Source: Stictocephala bisonia
Taxonomy: Eukaryota > Arthropoda > Insecta > Hemiptera > Membracidae
Length of the DNA: 64,000 bases
Assembly: GCA_035578905.1 (NCBI GenBank)
Contig: JAQJVL010000002.1
Span: 10,974,717 to 11,038,716, forward strand
Direction of reading: 5' to 3'
The position numbers were made by a program, and so were the translations under genes. Positions 1 through 12,819 of the stretch are shown here, in pieces (position 1 is the first letter of the stretch; each line of letters begins with the position of its first letter). The notes beneath the pieces are model-generated. The model ran no database searches. It worked only from the letters and a program-made list of their open reading frames with translations, and had not been told where the DNA came from.

Positions 1-1299
1 ATAATTTTTGATCGAACACCCTTAATGTTACCGTACTCAGTCACCATCCTTAGATACCTTTTTTTACTATATAAAATAATTCAAAGTATCTAAAAAAACA
101 CACACTCACACATATCGCTAAAATTTAACAAACAGCAAATTTTAATTGTAATTTTAAACTTATCTCCACAATTTTCATTACTTGGGACTGACTATCTAGC
201 GACAGCCCTTCTCGTCGGACTCCCTACGGATCTCTCTTCATATGCTGGGCACGTCCCCTTCAGAATCATGCCCACTGGCGGGATTTGTACGGTCTATTTC
301 CATTAGAAATGAGCAATTCCTTATTAACTACCCCTCAGTGCCCTTCACGCCCCGGGCAGGCTTATAGGGTACCATATCCCTCTAAATTACATTTTATTCT
401 CTCCATATTCTTGTCTCTTACGTTACACATTTTCAAATTTGGGGAATCTTTAATTGTATACATGTAACATGTAAACATTATTTAATTTCAATATTTAAGT
501 AAATTATTTAAAAGTTCAATGATGATATAACAATATTCAGAAAATTATAATTGTAGTGGAGAGTTTCCTTAGTTAGTGTTAATAAAATCTTTCATTTCAT
601 TATTTTTCGATTCAAAAATAAAAATCTAGTCTATACTTAAAAATATAGCAATTTTTTTTAAAGGACTAACCAAAAGTTGGTCATAAATTTAAAAAAATTC
701 GCTGTTAATGATAAAAATTAAGTATCACAAACTGTACTACTGCATGGCAGATTCATTAAGTAAAAATAGTAATGTCTATTTTTATCTGTTGAGAGTTGAG
801 TCTGACTAACCACTGAGTAGAGAGTTGATTAATGAGCATCAATCAATAATTTCCACTTTTAATTATTGTTGTTGATGATACCTGAAAATAAATCCGATTG
901 ATTTTAATTCTTACCTGAGCACCAAATTTGATGGACAAAAATTATAAAATATACCGTATATTGGTAAGCAGAGAATTATGTTCACCGACGAAAGGGCTGC
1001 CAACATAAACAGCCCCTGTTGCCGAAAGGTTGATGGGGGGGATATCTCATCTCGGTGAGTGCAGCACAAACATAAACCGTGTCCCAATATTGGATTTTCG
1101 GGGGGGGGGGGGGTTGTAACAGAGGCACTACAACAACGATGTTAATTATGTCACTTTTAATTGATTAAAATTATGACTATCACAACAATTGTCGTATGTG
1201 ATAATAAGATATACTATTCTAAACATGTTTTGATATAAGTTACAAAATTTTCGCGAAAGAAAAATTGTAACTTGCGTATAACAGTTTTATATATCTAAA
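1..1299. other. AT-rich sequence, no gene recognised
   Basis: No coding sequence is recognised. A less AT-rich patch at about 180-380 and a poly-G run at 1100-1113 stand out. The open frame at 285-467 shows no recognisable protein features. Confidence 0.5.
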
Positions 1300-1627
1300 T
1301 ATATACGAGTGTTTGTGTGTTTGTCCTTTACGCATTACTAAACCACTCATAGGATCGCCATGAAACTTTGGGAAGTTGAAGAATTCACTCCCGGGAAGGT
1401 TTCTGGCTTGGTTTCAGACACTTCCAACTCACGTGTTCAACCCCATTAAAATGACAATGTATTGGAGTAAATTTATTTATTTTACACCATCAGCTGTTAG
1501 ATAGAACCAAATAAAATGAACACTTTTTAAATAGGTTGTGATGCTTATTTAAATGTAACTTTTAAAATAAACTAAAACATTACCGTTTATATGATAATCC
1601 CGTAGCAAGGCACGGGTAAACAGCTAG
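1300..1627 (+). mobile_element. Helitron-like 3' terminal segment
   Basis: The right end holds a short hairpin (CCCGT at 1599-1603 pairing with ACGGG at 1612-1616), followed eight bases later by CTAG and then T (1624-1628). A hairpin shortly before CTRR with insertion before T is the known 3' signature of Helitrons. A second copy of the last 55 bases lies on the minus strand at about 39567-39625, which supports a mobile family. No Rep/helicase sequence is present, so this is at most a non-autonomous fragment. The 5' limit is a guess. Confidence 0.5.
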
Positions 1628-1689
1628 TTTACGCATATCTGTCGTATGGCGGTCATAGACCAGCTATCAAAATAATAGAGATTCAAAAT

Positions 1690-2225
1690 TAGACTTATAA
1701 TTCCATCACAGAGCTTGATCCAGGTTTCGTAACTATTCAACACCTGCTTTTCCGATTGATTGAAGACCAACTAACCTCTCTGAAGAGAACACAATGGGCA
1801 TTCATTGACTATGTGATCCATAGTTTGAACTCCACAATCACACGACTGGTCATTTGCCATTCCCCACTTACACTTTCAGTAGTTCCATCTTCCCATACCA
1901 GTTCGAAAACTACTCAACATAGTCCATTTCTTACGAGGAAGGTTCATTCTTCCAATGACGGTGATAGGGTCTAATACCAGAAAATTGTTTCCACCGTCAA
2001 ACATATCCCAAGTTAACACCCAGTTGGTTTTTGGTGAATATTCGTTTAAGAATAACTGGGAAGCTAGTCGAAGAGGTGTTTTCTAGTTTTAAGTCACCCT
2101 GTACGTTGTGGGATATCTTACAAAATGGGGACATTCGAAGTAGATATGATCTTTTAAAACGCTCTGGGGAGTACCTCTTTGCGTGTCATATCCGGCGGAG
2201 CTATGTAGCACAGCTTTGACAGTTA
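1690..2225 (-). pseudogene. Jockey-like retrotransposon relic, 3' part
   Basis: Read on the minus strand, this segment matches the 3' portion of the retroelement relics at 10430-11045 and 13820-14430. Shared blocks include the region around the words for 'actatggatcacatag' (here reversed near 1810-1825) and 'aaaaccaactgg' (reversed near 2018-2030). In the family this part is the C-terminal end of the reverse transcriptase polyprotein. All frames are interrupted by stops, so it is a dead copy. Confidence 0.6.
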
Positions 2226-3504
2226 TTGATGAGTTGTAATGAGGGAACCGGTGATAGCACTCATCGCCCTATTTAAGTTTTATTTCAACCCCTCTTACAT
2301 GTATAGTGTTTGTTAATGCTTCTTAATTTACGTTAAATCCATAATGTTATTATTTAATTTAATTTTCTTAAATTTAAACTAATACAATCATGATAATTGC
2401 TGATGGTCATACATTTTTGCAACATAAATAAAATGTTTATATAAATCATTTAAGGTTAAAAACTTATAAAATACATTTTTTGTTGGCATATTGCTGACCT
2501 TTTTAGGTTCAAAAGTCACGTATTCTAATAAATGTATCTGAATAAACTAGTTCACGATATTACACAAGTAGCATCGCTTTTTTACTCTCAACCATTAAAT
2601 TAAATTTGTATATAGTTAAATATTTATTACTACTATTATTTTTGTCGGTAGTTTAGTAAAGAAATACTAATTTATACAAACCAACAAAAAATGTGGGTCT
2701 TTTTTTATAAAAGTGCAACTATTTTTAAACGTTTTCTATAGTATAATACTTTAAGAGAGCGTCGTACTAATGCATACGTATGTAATACATTAGGTAATAA
2801 ATAACATTTTTAGTAAGTTTAACGAGTTGAGGATAAGTTGTCGTGGGCCTTAAACTTCCACTAGGCAACATAAACATAACCTATTTTACATAACCTAACT
2901 AAATATAACGTATCCTAACCTAGCTTAACCTGATCCAACATAACCTAAACTATCCAAATATAACCTAAATGTTGTTAGCTTTTACCGAAATCAACATATA
3001 AAATTCATAAATATTTAAGAGTAATAATTACTGTATTTTGTAAAAAGAACCAAAAAATTAATATAGTAATAACAGAATTTTTTTAAAGTTATTTAAATTT
3101 TAATTTTAAAAGTTTGTAGAACAATGATTATAATTACTGTGTCACTACAACTTAGGTTGTTAATAGTTTTACTATAAAATAAATTCATATACTAATGTTG
3201 TTGCTTGAGAGGAAACAGAATTAAAGGCTGTTAGTGAACAGCTGTAATGTACTGTCACCCTCTGCCACAGCCCAGCTGTTCTACCACCTAAACTAACCCT
3301 CATTGGCTAATCAACATAGAATCACAACCATTACAATCCACCCCCTCTCTCATTCTTGCTTTGATATTTCTATTTAGACTAATGCATTGCTCCAGGGAAT
3401 CTCTTTGACGTCAAGTCCACGTTCTAACTTTTATGTGACTGTTAATAAAACATTTTCCCTTCCCTTAATTTGCAACGTCCAAGTTATTAAGTTATATATT
3501 AAGG
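2226..3504. other. AT-rich sequence with a small CCTAA-like patch
   Basis: No gene is recognised. Bases 2878-2970 are enriched in 'taacctaa' words like the large satellite at 18.7-19.5 kb but do not form a regular array. The stretch at 3240-3400 is less AT-rich and unassigned. Confidence 0.45.
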
Positions 3505-4090
3505 GTGTTCGTTCGGGCGCCCAGTTTAGCGCTCTAATGAATATTGTTCTAGATTTTATCGCAACTGCCACTAAGAGTAGTAAAGATCCTAACTCACTAA
3601 CGAGCTAGCAATGTATTCCCTCCCCTCTCCCCTTCATACACCCGTCTGCCCCACCACGCAAATTAGACAGATGAGCATAACTACCACATTTATCGTAAAC
3701 TCTAGCAATTAATTTTATATATATTATTAATCTACCTTTTTAGCTAAAGATGACTGTACAAATTTCAACTAAAAATTTGAACAAATATCATAACAATTTG
3801 GTATGGTATTGGTAATACTTAACAAATATATTATTTTTTTAGATTTACTATGTACTAAGTTGATGAGTACCTTTTTTCCACTATATTCTCCAAATGTTAA
3901 TAAATTATATCACACGGTTTGTTTAAGAGTTATGCACCAAAATGGCCAAATTAGTCACTTTGGACAGCCATATTTCATAAAGAATATTTTTAGAATTTTT
4001 TCCCATAACACATTTATTACTTACATGAATACTAACAAGTTTATTCAAAGAGTTTTAAAAAATTATTTTCGATCGAACATCCTTATTAGA
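3505..4090 (+). repeat. Dispersed repeat, copy 1 (pair with 57615-58110)
   Basis: This segment aligns by eye, in the same orientation and order of blocks, with 57615-58110. Shared blocks are 'gttctagatt', 'gcaactg(c/t)c', 'ctaactcac', the pyrimidine run with 'ccctccc', 'aatttcaact', 'ttttttccactata' and 'gccaaatta'. The open frame at 3803-4198 lies within it, has no match in the partner copy's frame and is judged spurious. Class unknown. Confidence 0.6.
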
Positions 4091-6230
4091 GAACAGCCCA
4101 AAAGAAGCTGGAGCAATAATAGCAAAACCAATGAATCAGTTGGTCTGAAACCACATTTTTCTGTTCGTAAATTCTCCCAAAGGTTAAAATATTTGTAAGA
4201 TTTTTTTTTAAAGCATTAGGGTAGTTTGAGTTACTTTTGAGCTTTTACCTTCATCATAAAATATGTATGTTTGCCATATGTATTCAAACTGCAGCCCAAT
4301 CCTTATCAAGTATTTTTTTCTACCAGGACTTTTATTGTAATAAATTTAAGTAGTAGTTCAAAGAAACAAAATTTAGGCTTTGTTCGTCTTACATAAATGG
4401 TATTTGAACTGTCTACTAAATTTTTTTCTTGAAAGAAACAATTTGAAAGATATAAGAACTATTAATTATTTTACAAATATATTTATTGCAAATACGGTAC
4501 ACACAGCCGTTGTGGAAAATTCTTACATTCTTGAGATTAAAATTTCCAGAGAGTGTACCATATAAATGCGCATATAGAAACCATTTTTTAAAGTAAGTGG
4601 CTATTAATGGACACGATTGCAGACTGAGGATTTACTTGGTTTAGCCCAACCCCAAGATGTGGGGCCGTTTGGGAACTTATGCGTTTTACGGCTACCTTGG
4701 ACAGCGGCCAGATAATTTTTTTTTTTTTTTTTTTACTGTAGTAAAATATGGTTTATTATTCTTTGCCAATTAATTTTTCCTTAAGTGAGTACATATTAGA
4801 CTTTCTGAACGTATTTGACAGGACAAGCAAGCATGGTCTTAACTGTGTTGGAGGAGGTGATGTTAGTTAAGCTTAACTATAACTGATCTTTAGATAGTCA
4901 GAGTATTAACTGGAGAGTTGTTGCTCTCCAGAATTCAAATGATTACACTTATCCAGCAAAGTTCTGAACGTGATGACTCATTAATGGAGTCAAGTCCGTT
5001 AACAATGCTCAGTGAAGAACCTCTCTTGATTTCCATGAATGGCTTACCGTTTAGAATAAATATTAATTACACACGCCTGTCAAGTCAATAGACAGATTGA
5101 AAAAGTCTAACTTATCTTTAAAGATTTAACTGACCAAAAATTATAATTTTTAAACAAGATATATTAGGTTGAAATCAATAACATTTTCGTGAATGGACGT
5201 CCAATTATTGATAAATCATGATCACATTTATAAATGTTATGATTTCTTATCCCACTACACACCGATACGAATGGAGAGTTTCCCGAAATCCTTCAGAAAA
5301 TGAGAGCACTGAGAGCTAAAAAAAAGTAGGAGAAAAACAGAGTTGTCACATTATTATCACATGAAGAGTAATAGTACTAATCACATAAATTCATTATGAT
5401 AATTAATAAGTCTTTGCTTTCAAATACGATGATAATGACGTGATACCTATAAATACGTCGTTGAATTCTACATAGATATTTAAGTTATAGGTCTTGCGTC
5501 AATACAGACAACACTAAATAAACTGCTTTTGTCTAAAACTTAAACTAATCAAGGGAGCTGTGTTTTCCCACACTCATTAATAATAAATACCATCAATCAT
5601 AAATACGGTTTATTTGAAAAATTGGTGTCTTACTTGGAAGTTCACCACGACCGACAACACCATGAGACTCAGGAGGAAAGCTAAGGTTGAGGGACAAAGT
5701 CCGGAAAGTGGTCATTTGGACTTATTAAAGAAAATAAGATAGTGAAGAATGCTAAGCATGAAAGCGCAACGTCGGAAGGGAGCAATAAAAACCAATCGAA
5801 CGGATGGAAAGGGTGCGAAGCAAATGGTGTGGAGGGAATCGGATTTCCAAGGATGTCTAAATAAACTGGGTTGGTGAGTTCCCAAGCTCTATATAATCGT
5901 TGTAGATGTAACGATACAAGACATGATACGGGGGGGGAGCTCTTATGGTATAGGGTATGGTGATGATAGAGTTGGGAGGGGATATTTTTTAGAATATGTG
6001 ATAGAGGTTGTAACAGAGTAGGGTATAGTGTATGATGTTAGGGGTTGTGAGGGTGTGGGGTAAGATTTAAGGGTGTGGCTACAGAACTGACAGTAGGGGT
6101 ACACCAGTATAGGGTACGATGTCAGAACACTTGAATGTGTAGTGTATGATGAATAGGGGTTATATAATGTGAGGGGGTGAGTAGGGATGAAGAATGAATC
6201 ACATGAAGCAGTGTAACATCTTGGATCCGT
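4091..6230. other. Unassigned sequence
   Basis: No gene is recognised. A short non-AT-rich segment at 4600-4715 ends in a 19-base poly-T run (4716-4734), which resembles the end of a retroposed sequence but matches nothing else here. Bases 5930-6190 are G-rich low-complexity sequence with repeated 'gggtatag/ggggtgtg' words. Confidence 0.4.
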
Positions 6231-6910
6231 TAAGGCCCGTGTATACGAGGCTAATTTACTAGCTGCTAATGTTAGCTATTAGCACAAGCTAGGCTCACTA
6301 GCGCTAAGATTTCTATGAACACGTGGCTAGTTATTAGCGCTTATTGTCAGCGCAAGTCAGTTATAGAAGTGCCGTGGTCAGAGAACGCAATAGTCATTGT
6401 TAAGGCCCGTGTATACGAGGCTAATTTACTAGCTGCTAATGTTAGATATTAGCACAAGCTAGGCTCACTAGCGCTAAGATTTCTATGAACACGTGGCTAG
6501 TTATTAGCGCTTATTGTCAGCGCAAGTCAGTTATAGAAGTGCCGTGGTCAGAGAACACAGTCGTCATTGTTAAGGCCCGTGTACACGAGGCTAATTTACT
6601 AGCTGCTAATGTTAGATATTAGCACAAGCTAGGCTCACTAGCGCTAAGATTTCTATGAACACGTGGCTAGTTATTAGCACTTATTGTCAGCGCAAGTCAG
6701 TTATAGAAGTGCCGTGGTCAGAGAACGCAATAGTCATTGTTAAGGCCCGTGTATACGAGGCTAATTTACTAGCTGCTAATGTTAGATATTAGCACAAGCT
6801 AGGCTCACTAGCGCTAAGATTTCTATGAACACGTGGCTAGTTATTAGCGCTTATTGTCAGCGCAAGTCAGTTATAGAAGTGCCGTGGTCAGAGAACACAG
6901 TCGTCATTGT
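6231..6910 (+). repeat. Tandem array, 4 x 170 bp
   Basis: Four units begin at 6231, 6401, 6571 and 6741, each exactly 170 bp, starting with 'taaggcccgtgta'. Units 1 and 3 end with 'gagaacgcaatagtcattgt' and units 2 and 4 with 'gagaacacagtcgtcattgt', so the array is two copies of a 340-bp dimer. A few private changes occur (for example unit 1 near 6277, unit 3 near 6582 and 6679). Each unit starts with the element's TIR. Confidence 0.95.
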
Positions 6911-7317
6911 CCTTAATAAATGTCATCAGTCCCATTAAATCGCAGTGCTTTGAGACAAAATTTGAGAGTGGTTATTAACGAGTTGTGTGAAAAAATGTTT
7001 TAAAAAATTGGACTGTCTGGGTTCGAAAGTGGATTAAGAGGATTAATTTTTTAAAGTTTAAAACTAAGTTTTTAATATATAATAGACGACGGAAGGCGTT
7101 CAACATCTATATTCCAACTAATTTTGTTCATTTCAAACACCACCAACAGAAATTTTAAAATATTATACGGGTTTTAGAATGTTTTTCATCATTATTTCAG
7201 ATTCTCTAAGATAATTGGGATCGACATTGGTATCACCTTCGTTCTGGTTGAAATTTTGGTGAATTTTTTAAAAGATTTTATTTATTACTCCAAATTTCTC
7301 TTGTGGGGGATACTATT

Positions 7318-7325
<8 letters not shown>

Positions 7326-7379
<54 letters not shown>
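7326..7379. repeat. (TA)n microsatellite
   Basis: About 27 uninterrupted TA dinucleotides inside the TIR element. Confidence 0.97.
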
Positions 7380-7383
<4 letters not shown>

Positions 7384-8047
7384 TTATTTATATATATATT
7401 AATTTTTGCAGTTTTTTTAGTTTTAAACTCGTAACTTGAAGATCTTTCAATAACTTATTTATTGTGCTTTCTCTCATATCTCACAAACAATATCTAGCAA
7501 CTAGCGACTAGCGCGTTTCGAGCGTGCACATTCAGCTAATGACGAGCTAGTTCACTAGCACTAGTGGTCACGTGACTACCCCCACCACTCTTTAGCACTT
7601 TTATTATGAAATATGTTTAAAGCAACAAGCAAACGAGTAAAGTGCTAACGTGCTAGTGTCACCACCGCTAATGGAGCGTCTACATGGAGCTGATTCGTAA
7701 GCGCTAATCAATTAGAAGCTAGTATTAGCCTCGTGTACCTTTAGGGTTGTTTATTACTTATTTATTACTTAAATTATTAAATGTATCTAAGTGACACAAT
7801 TTATAGTTAAAAATAGTAAAGAGTTTTGTTAGATCTTTTCTCTGCTGTGTTTAGAAGTTCTTGTCACGTCGGGGACATTAAGTTTTCACAAAGGTCTGAG
7901 CTCCCCCCTCCATCCTTCAACAACGAGGCTTTGTCCTCAGGATTGGCCCTCTTCTGTCCGGTGTCCAAACTAAGCGGCGATACGTCTTGACCAATCTCCT
8001 ACCACTAATTACGCCGGTACCATTTCTACACTATGAACTTCACATAA

Positions 8048-8283
8048 CACAAATGTATTACAATATAATTACAAAATTTGAAAATATTATGGGGGTCGAT
8101 TTTGGTAAACCCCGTTTACCATCCTCAGACAAGAAAGATTCACAAATGAATGGAATTGATTGAGATTAATAAATCATTCATTCCTTTGTGATTTCCTCTT
8201 GTCTGAGGAACGTAAACGTGGTTTACCAAAATCGATCACCATAATATTTGTACATTTTCTACTTATACTGTAATAAATGTAGT
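8048..8283. mobile_element. Palindromic MITE with long inverted arms
   Basis: Bases from about 8048 to 8140 are nearly the reverse complement of about 8188-8283. Matching blocks read 'tattacaatata', 'atattatgg', 'tcgattttggtaaac', 'cctcagacaaga' and 'aatgaatg' from each side. Total length is about 235 bp with arms over 90 bp and no coding capacity. Related right-arm fragments lie near 32515-32600 and 42235-42330. Confidence 0.85.
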
Positions 8284-9004
8284 CATAAATAAAAACACTA
8301 ACCTATAATGTTTTTGAATGTCTTATGTCCCATTCACTGTATACGTTGAGTTGTAAAGGCCCTCCCAACCACCAACATTGTGGTTTATGGCCTTCCCGCA
8401 CATTCTGCATTTATGTAGATCTTAGACAGCCCACCTATCCACGTACACTGTCGTTGTTCATGCACTCATTGTAATCAGAAATTACAGTTAGAACATTCTA
8501 TTGAATTGGTGAATTATGGTACAGAAGCTGTGATTTGTAAACTATTAACTCGAAAGTTTTATTTTACTTTTGATCCAAACTTCAAGAAAATATTTATTCG
8601 TTACAGATTTTATTACATATAACAAAATTAATACCATGCAAATGTTATAAAATAAATACATGCAGTATAACAGTTGCTTTCCCAATGCACCTTCAATTGG
8701 CATTACTTGAAAGAATCTAATATTAACTTTTGCAGTCTATAACAATGCAGTCCCTTTCATGCTACAAACAGTAAAGAAATTCTTAGAACTACAAATATTA
8801 TTATTTATCGTTTTAAAACTTTAAGGTGAAGCAAAATTTGAAATTTTTTATAAAAAAATATTTATTGTTATTCTTAGAAAGCTCTTGAAAATTAGAAAAA
8901 AGATCTCGCTAAATAAAACTCTCAAATATATTTTTAAAACACGTATCCTTTTAGTTGAATATTTACATACTTATGACAAATATATTCCCTTCAAACACAA
9001 TACG

Positions 9005-9240
9005 CTGAATGTAAGGGGTAAGAATTGAATTATGGTGAATGGTGACGTAAGTCCTAGTTCAGATGCCACGTAAAGCTGTAGGTCCCAAAGTTGCCCTGGC
9101 TATTGAGATCCTAATAAGTGGCTCTTTCTAAGGAAAACTCGAATCTAGTTAGTAACAATGACTACACTCGTTCATCCACATTTATCACACTCATTCGCTC
9201 TCATATTCGCCCATATCTCTACAATCAGAATCTTAAAATT
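9005..9240 (+). repeat. Dispersed 450-bp repeat, partial copy
   Basis: Shares with the fuller copy at 49990-50430 the blocks 'ccacgtaaagctgtaggtcc', 'gttgccctg', 'ctattga', 'gttagtaac' and 'gactacac'. This is the distal half only, somewhat diverged. Confidence 0.65.
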
Positions 9241-9628
9241 TGTTAAGAGTCTTGCATCATTTGACAACAATCGAAATCGACCTCAAATTATTTTTTAAAG
9301 AAGTATAATTTCTCATCCTGCATTTTAGTTAAATAAAAACAGCTGTTTTATCGGTTATCATTTTTAAGTAAAGCTTTACTAGTTAAAGTTAAACCACAGT
9401 GTTTTCAGATCATGTCAACCCCTATAATGTGGTACAAACCACACATCAGGGATATTGATCCCAGATACGGTTGGACGATTAAATTATTCAGTTAGTGACT
9501 CGGTATGGCCTAGCTGACGGATCAGAGCCGCAGTCCCCTGGGACGAAACCCCCGGGACCATCCCCCAGCCCGTTATTTACATAACTGAATTATATATGTG
9601 CTTATGAATAATTTACTATATATACAGC

Positions 9629-11075
9629 GTGACAAAAAAATGTGCTCTGGTTTTTTATTATCACAGTCTACTCCTAGTTAGGAGTAAACAATTGTGGATT
9701 ATTCGTTTTCAAATTTCACACCGTTTAGTGAGTTTAAAAACATTAATAACTCAAGAACGGTTTGTTCTTTTGATTTTGCACAGGCTGGATCCAGACCTGG
9801 TCGAAATTGTTGTGACCAAATACTATCTTTGACATCTTTCATCGATAATTGGTTTGAAAAGAAAAAGAAAGTATCAGCAGCATTTGTAGATCATTCAGCG
9901 GCCTATGACACAGTCTGGAGATAGTCAACTGATGCGACTTCTGTATTCCTCGGCAACAGGACAATTAAAGTGTGCATGGGTCGCAGAGAAAGATCTTTTA
10001 GCCGCCACAATGATGGACTGCTACAAGTATATATTCTTGATCCTCTTTTATTTAATGTATACACAAAGTTCCGCCACACAGTTAAGAAAGTTGATATTGC
10101 ACATATATGCAGATGATATTGCTCTCGCAACTCAACACGAATACAATTCAAAAACAGAAAGGATACTTACACTTGATTTAGCCACCCTCAATAATTATTT
10201 TAGAACCTGGAAGCTAAAATCAAATCCAACAAAGATAGAAGTAACCTGCTTTCACATTAGCAGTAGACTATCTCATCAAAAACTTAATATCTTTTTCGAT
10301 AGTGCTAAGCTGAAACACAGTGAGCATCCACTTTACTTCAGATTCAGTTTAAATCGATATCCCTGTTTCAAAAGTCAACTACAGAAAACAGATAAACTGA
10401 GAACTCCCTCATAGCAACCCCTCTACATAGTGGTGCAACCCCCCCTTCCAGTGATGTGAAATTTAGCTACTCCCGATATGAGACACCGAGAAGAAAGAAG
10501 AGGCACTTCTCAAAGAATTTAAAAAGATCTTATCTTCTCCGAATTTCCCCATTTTGCAAGAAATCCCACTACGTGCAGAGCGACATGAATCTAGAACACC
10601 ACCTCTTTCGTCTGTATTTCCAGTTATTCTCAAACTAATTTTACGCCAAAAACCAACTGGGCGTTTACTTGGGATATGTTTGACAGTCGAAACCTACCCT
10701 TACATGTGCAGTGATATTGAGTTCAAAAACGTTTCTGGTATCAGACCCTATGATGGTCCGTCATCCTTGGAATGGGTCTTCCTCGTAAAGAATGGAGTAT
10801 GTTGAGTCGCTTTTGCACTGGTGTGGTAAGATGCAACTACTGGAAATATAAGTAGGAATGGCAAATGATCAGTCATGTGATTGCGGAGTTGAAGTTAAAA
10901 CTATGGATCACATAGTTAATGACTGTCCATTGCGTTCTTTAGGGGGGATTAGCTTATCCTCATTCAATCGGAGAAGCAGGTGTTGAACGGTTACGAAACT
11001 TTGACTTAGTTCTGTGACGGGAGATAAACATTTAAACACTAAGACACAGGTACTTTGTACTTTAGATTTTTTCCT
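9629..11075 (+). pseudogene. Jockey-like non-LTR retrotransposon, broken RT
   Basis: Recognisable pieces of reverse transcriptase follow in order but in different frames. At 9780-9910 there is a GSRPGR..CDQ..SL segment and an AAFVDHSAAYDTVW segment (RT motif with the first aspartate). At 10100-10125 there is YADDIAL, the catalytic YxDD box. At 10190-10260 comes the W.L..NP.K.EV.CFH segment usual just after the catalytic box in Jockey-type RTs. Bases 10430-11045 are the diverged C-terminal region, including a 'MDHI' word near 10900. The frame breaks at the stop after 9921 and several times later, so the element is dead. No 5' region (ORF1, endonuclease) is visible. Confidence 0.8.
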
Positions 11076-11164
11076 ATGACATTTTTTATTAGTCTAATAT
11101 TTAATTTCCTATTACTTTATTGTCTGGCCTACGAAATCCTATTATATATACAGTCTAAGTACAG

Positions 11165-11400
11165 TCACGGTAGCGCTATGGAGCTAGTGCCTCGCTAGCG
11201 CTCCAAGTAGCCAGCCAGCACAACTAAACTTCATTACCGTTGTATTACGTTGTATCTCGGAAAGAAATGGATTAATAACAATAGAAAAGTACTCTGATAA
11301 GTATTAATTAACAATCATTTTACTCGAACTAATCACAGTTGTGGATGTAAACAGTCCAGAGAAACAAACGCACAGCTGGCCGTTAAAATCACTAATTTCT
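11165..11400 (+). repeat. Dispersed repeat, copy 1 (pair with 45829-46065)
   Basis: Aligns in the same orientation with 45829-46065. Shared blocks include 'gctatggagctagtg', 'gctagcgctccaagtagcca', 'ccgttgtatt', 'aagaaatgga', 'gtaaacagt' and 'cagagaaac'. Unclassified. Confidence 0.75.
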
Positions 11401-12819
11401 GTACGGCGAAAGTTGAGAGTGATGCTCCCTGTCTCTGTCTCGATGGCGCTGACGAATAAAAAGAGGATGTCCACGTTGACCCGTGATTTATAACAAGATT
11501 GATTCATTAGCATTCTTGGTCGGCAGTCAGTCAGTCAGTCGGGCTCAGGCTAAAAACTTTTATATATCTTCTGTCACCAGGACCTTCTTCTTTCACTAAA
11601 TTATGTCATGTTAGTGAGTCTTCAACGTGTTACTACATCAAATGATTCATTAATACGAACGTGCTAATGAGTTGTAACAAATTGTCGTCCAGTCCCTCAA
11701 CAACTTGACATTCTGTATGTTTTGTTTCCCAGTGAAAAAGATAAATCGGTGGTGCTTTCATAGTTAGCGTTCATTTTTTTAAATTAACATAAATGTGTAC
11801 TTTATTTACTTATAATATTATTTACATTATTACCTTACAGGTTGGTTATTTAGTCCACTTACATAACAGTAACCACTTTTTTAAACAGTTATGATATTTT
11901 TAGAAATATAAACAATAATAATTCTAAATAAAGTGGTAGACAAAGAACTGAAACATCAAATACTGAACGATATACAGTATATACTATAAAGAACAATTAC
12001 TAATAATGTCTTAAATTTGAAACAGTTAATTTGGATTAAAGGAATAAGGAGGACGTGCAAGAGCTAGAGATAATAATAATAATATTAGATGATCTGTGAA
12101 GTAAAAAAAAGAAAGTTTGGATCTTTTCTTTTAATTCACAACCACTACTTTCGTTAGGTTATGTTCAGTTTTTTTAGGTTATGTTAAGTTTGGTTATGTC
12201 AGGTTTGGTTATCAGTATTTATAAAGTATCTGATTCCCTATAAAAAATATTTATTTCTATATCATCTTTCATCTTGACGTAATAACCATTGTTGCCAGTA
12301 ATTTGGTTAGTTAGTGAGGTCTTCCACTACAGCTAGTTTAAATTTCATTATATTTAGATAAGACTACACTAGCAGTCTACGATGGACCACAAAACTGCCA
12401 ATAATGGGAGACACAAATTTAGTATTGGATGATAAATCTATGTGTGTATGAAATCAATTATATATTCACTTTTTTACATAATGTATATTTAAAATTCGAG
12501 TACTTTTTATCATTTCAAATTGATAACGTTTAAAATCATTATAGAAACTTTAACTTAAGAAATAAGAAAAAAGCTTTCTTTGCAATTCCAGAATTGCAAT
12601 TCAGCAAGCACTCAGCCACAAATGCAGGTCTTCTGTTTCCTCGGAATTGGAAGCAATTCTCATCAAACATGTTTTGTCATGTCACTTCTCGCTTCACAAC
12701 AATTTAAAGTATACAACATTTTCCACTTTACGGTTGTCACATGTTCTGTTTACAAAAGTAAACATCCTTCCCCTTGTATCTTAATATACAAAATCCAAAA
12801 ACTAATTACTGACTCATTA
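11401..12819. other. Unassigned AT-rich sequence
   Basis: Nothing is recognised. There is a short 'ggttatg' cluster at 12155-12215 (TTAGG-like words) and an ATA-rich run near 12070. The open frame at 12580-12840 shows no motif or composition suggesting a real gene. Confidence 0.45.

Larger units (their letters stand above)
6231..7746. mobile_element. Non-autonomous TIR element with tandem left end
   Basis: The left end (6231-6263) and right end (7718-7746) are inverted copies: both carry GTAYACGAGGCTAAT followed by a CTAGC word, with a short gap near the outer tip. Between them are a 4 x 170-bp array, AT-rich filler, a (TA)n tract and a right subterminal region (7490-7717) crowded with CTAGC/GCTAA words. 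There is no transposase frame. Subterminal clustering of a short motif is typical of hAT-type elements, but the superfamily is not established and I cannot see a clear target-site duplication. Confidence 0.55.

Noticed and set aside
3803..4198. 131-codon open frame
   Set aside because: Lies in a dispersed repeat, is not conserved as a frame in the partner copy and has no motif.
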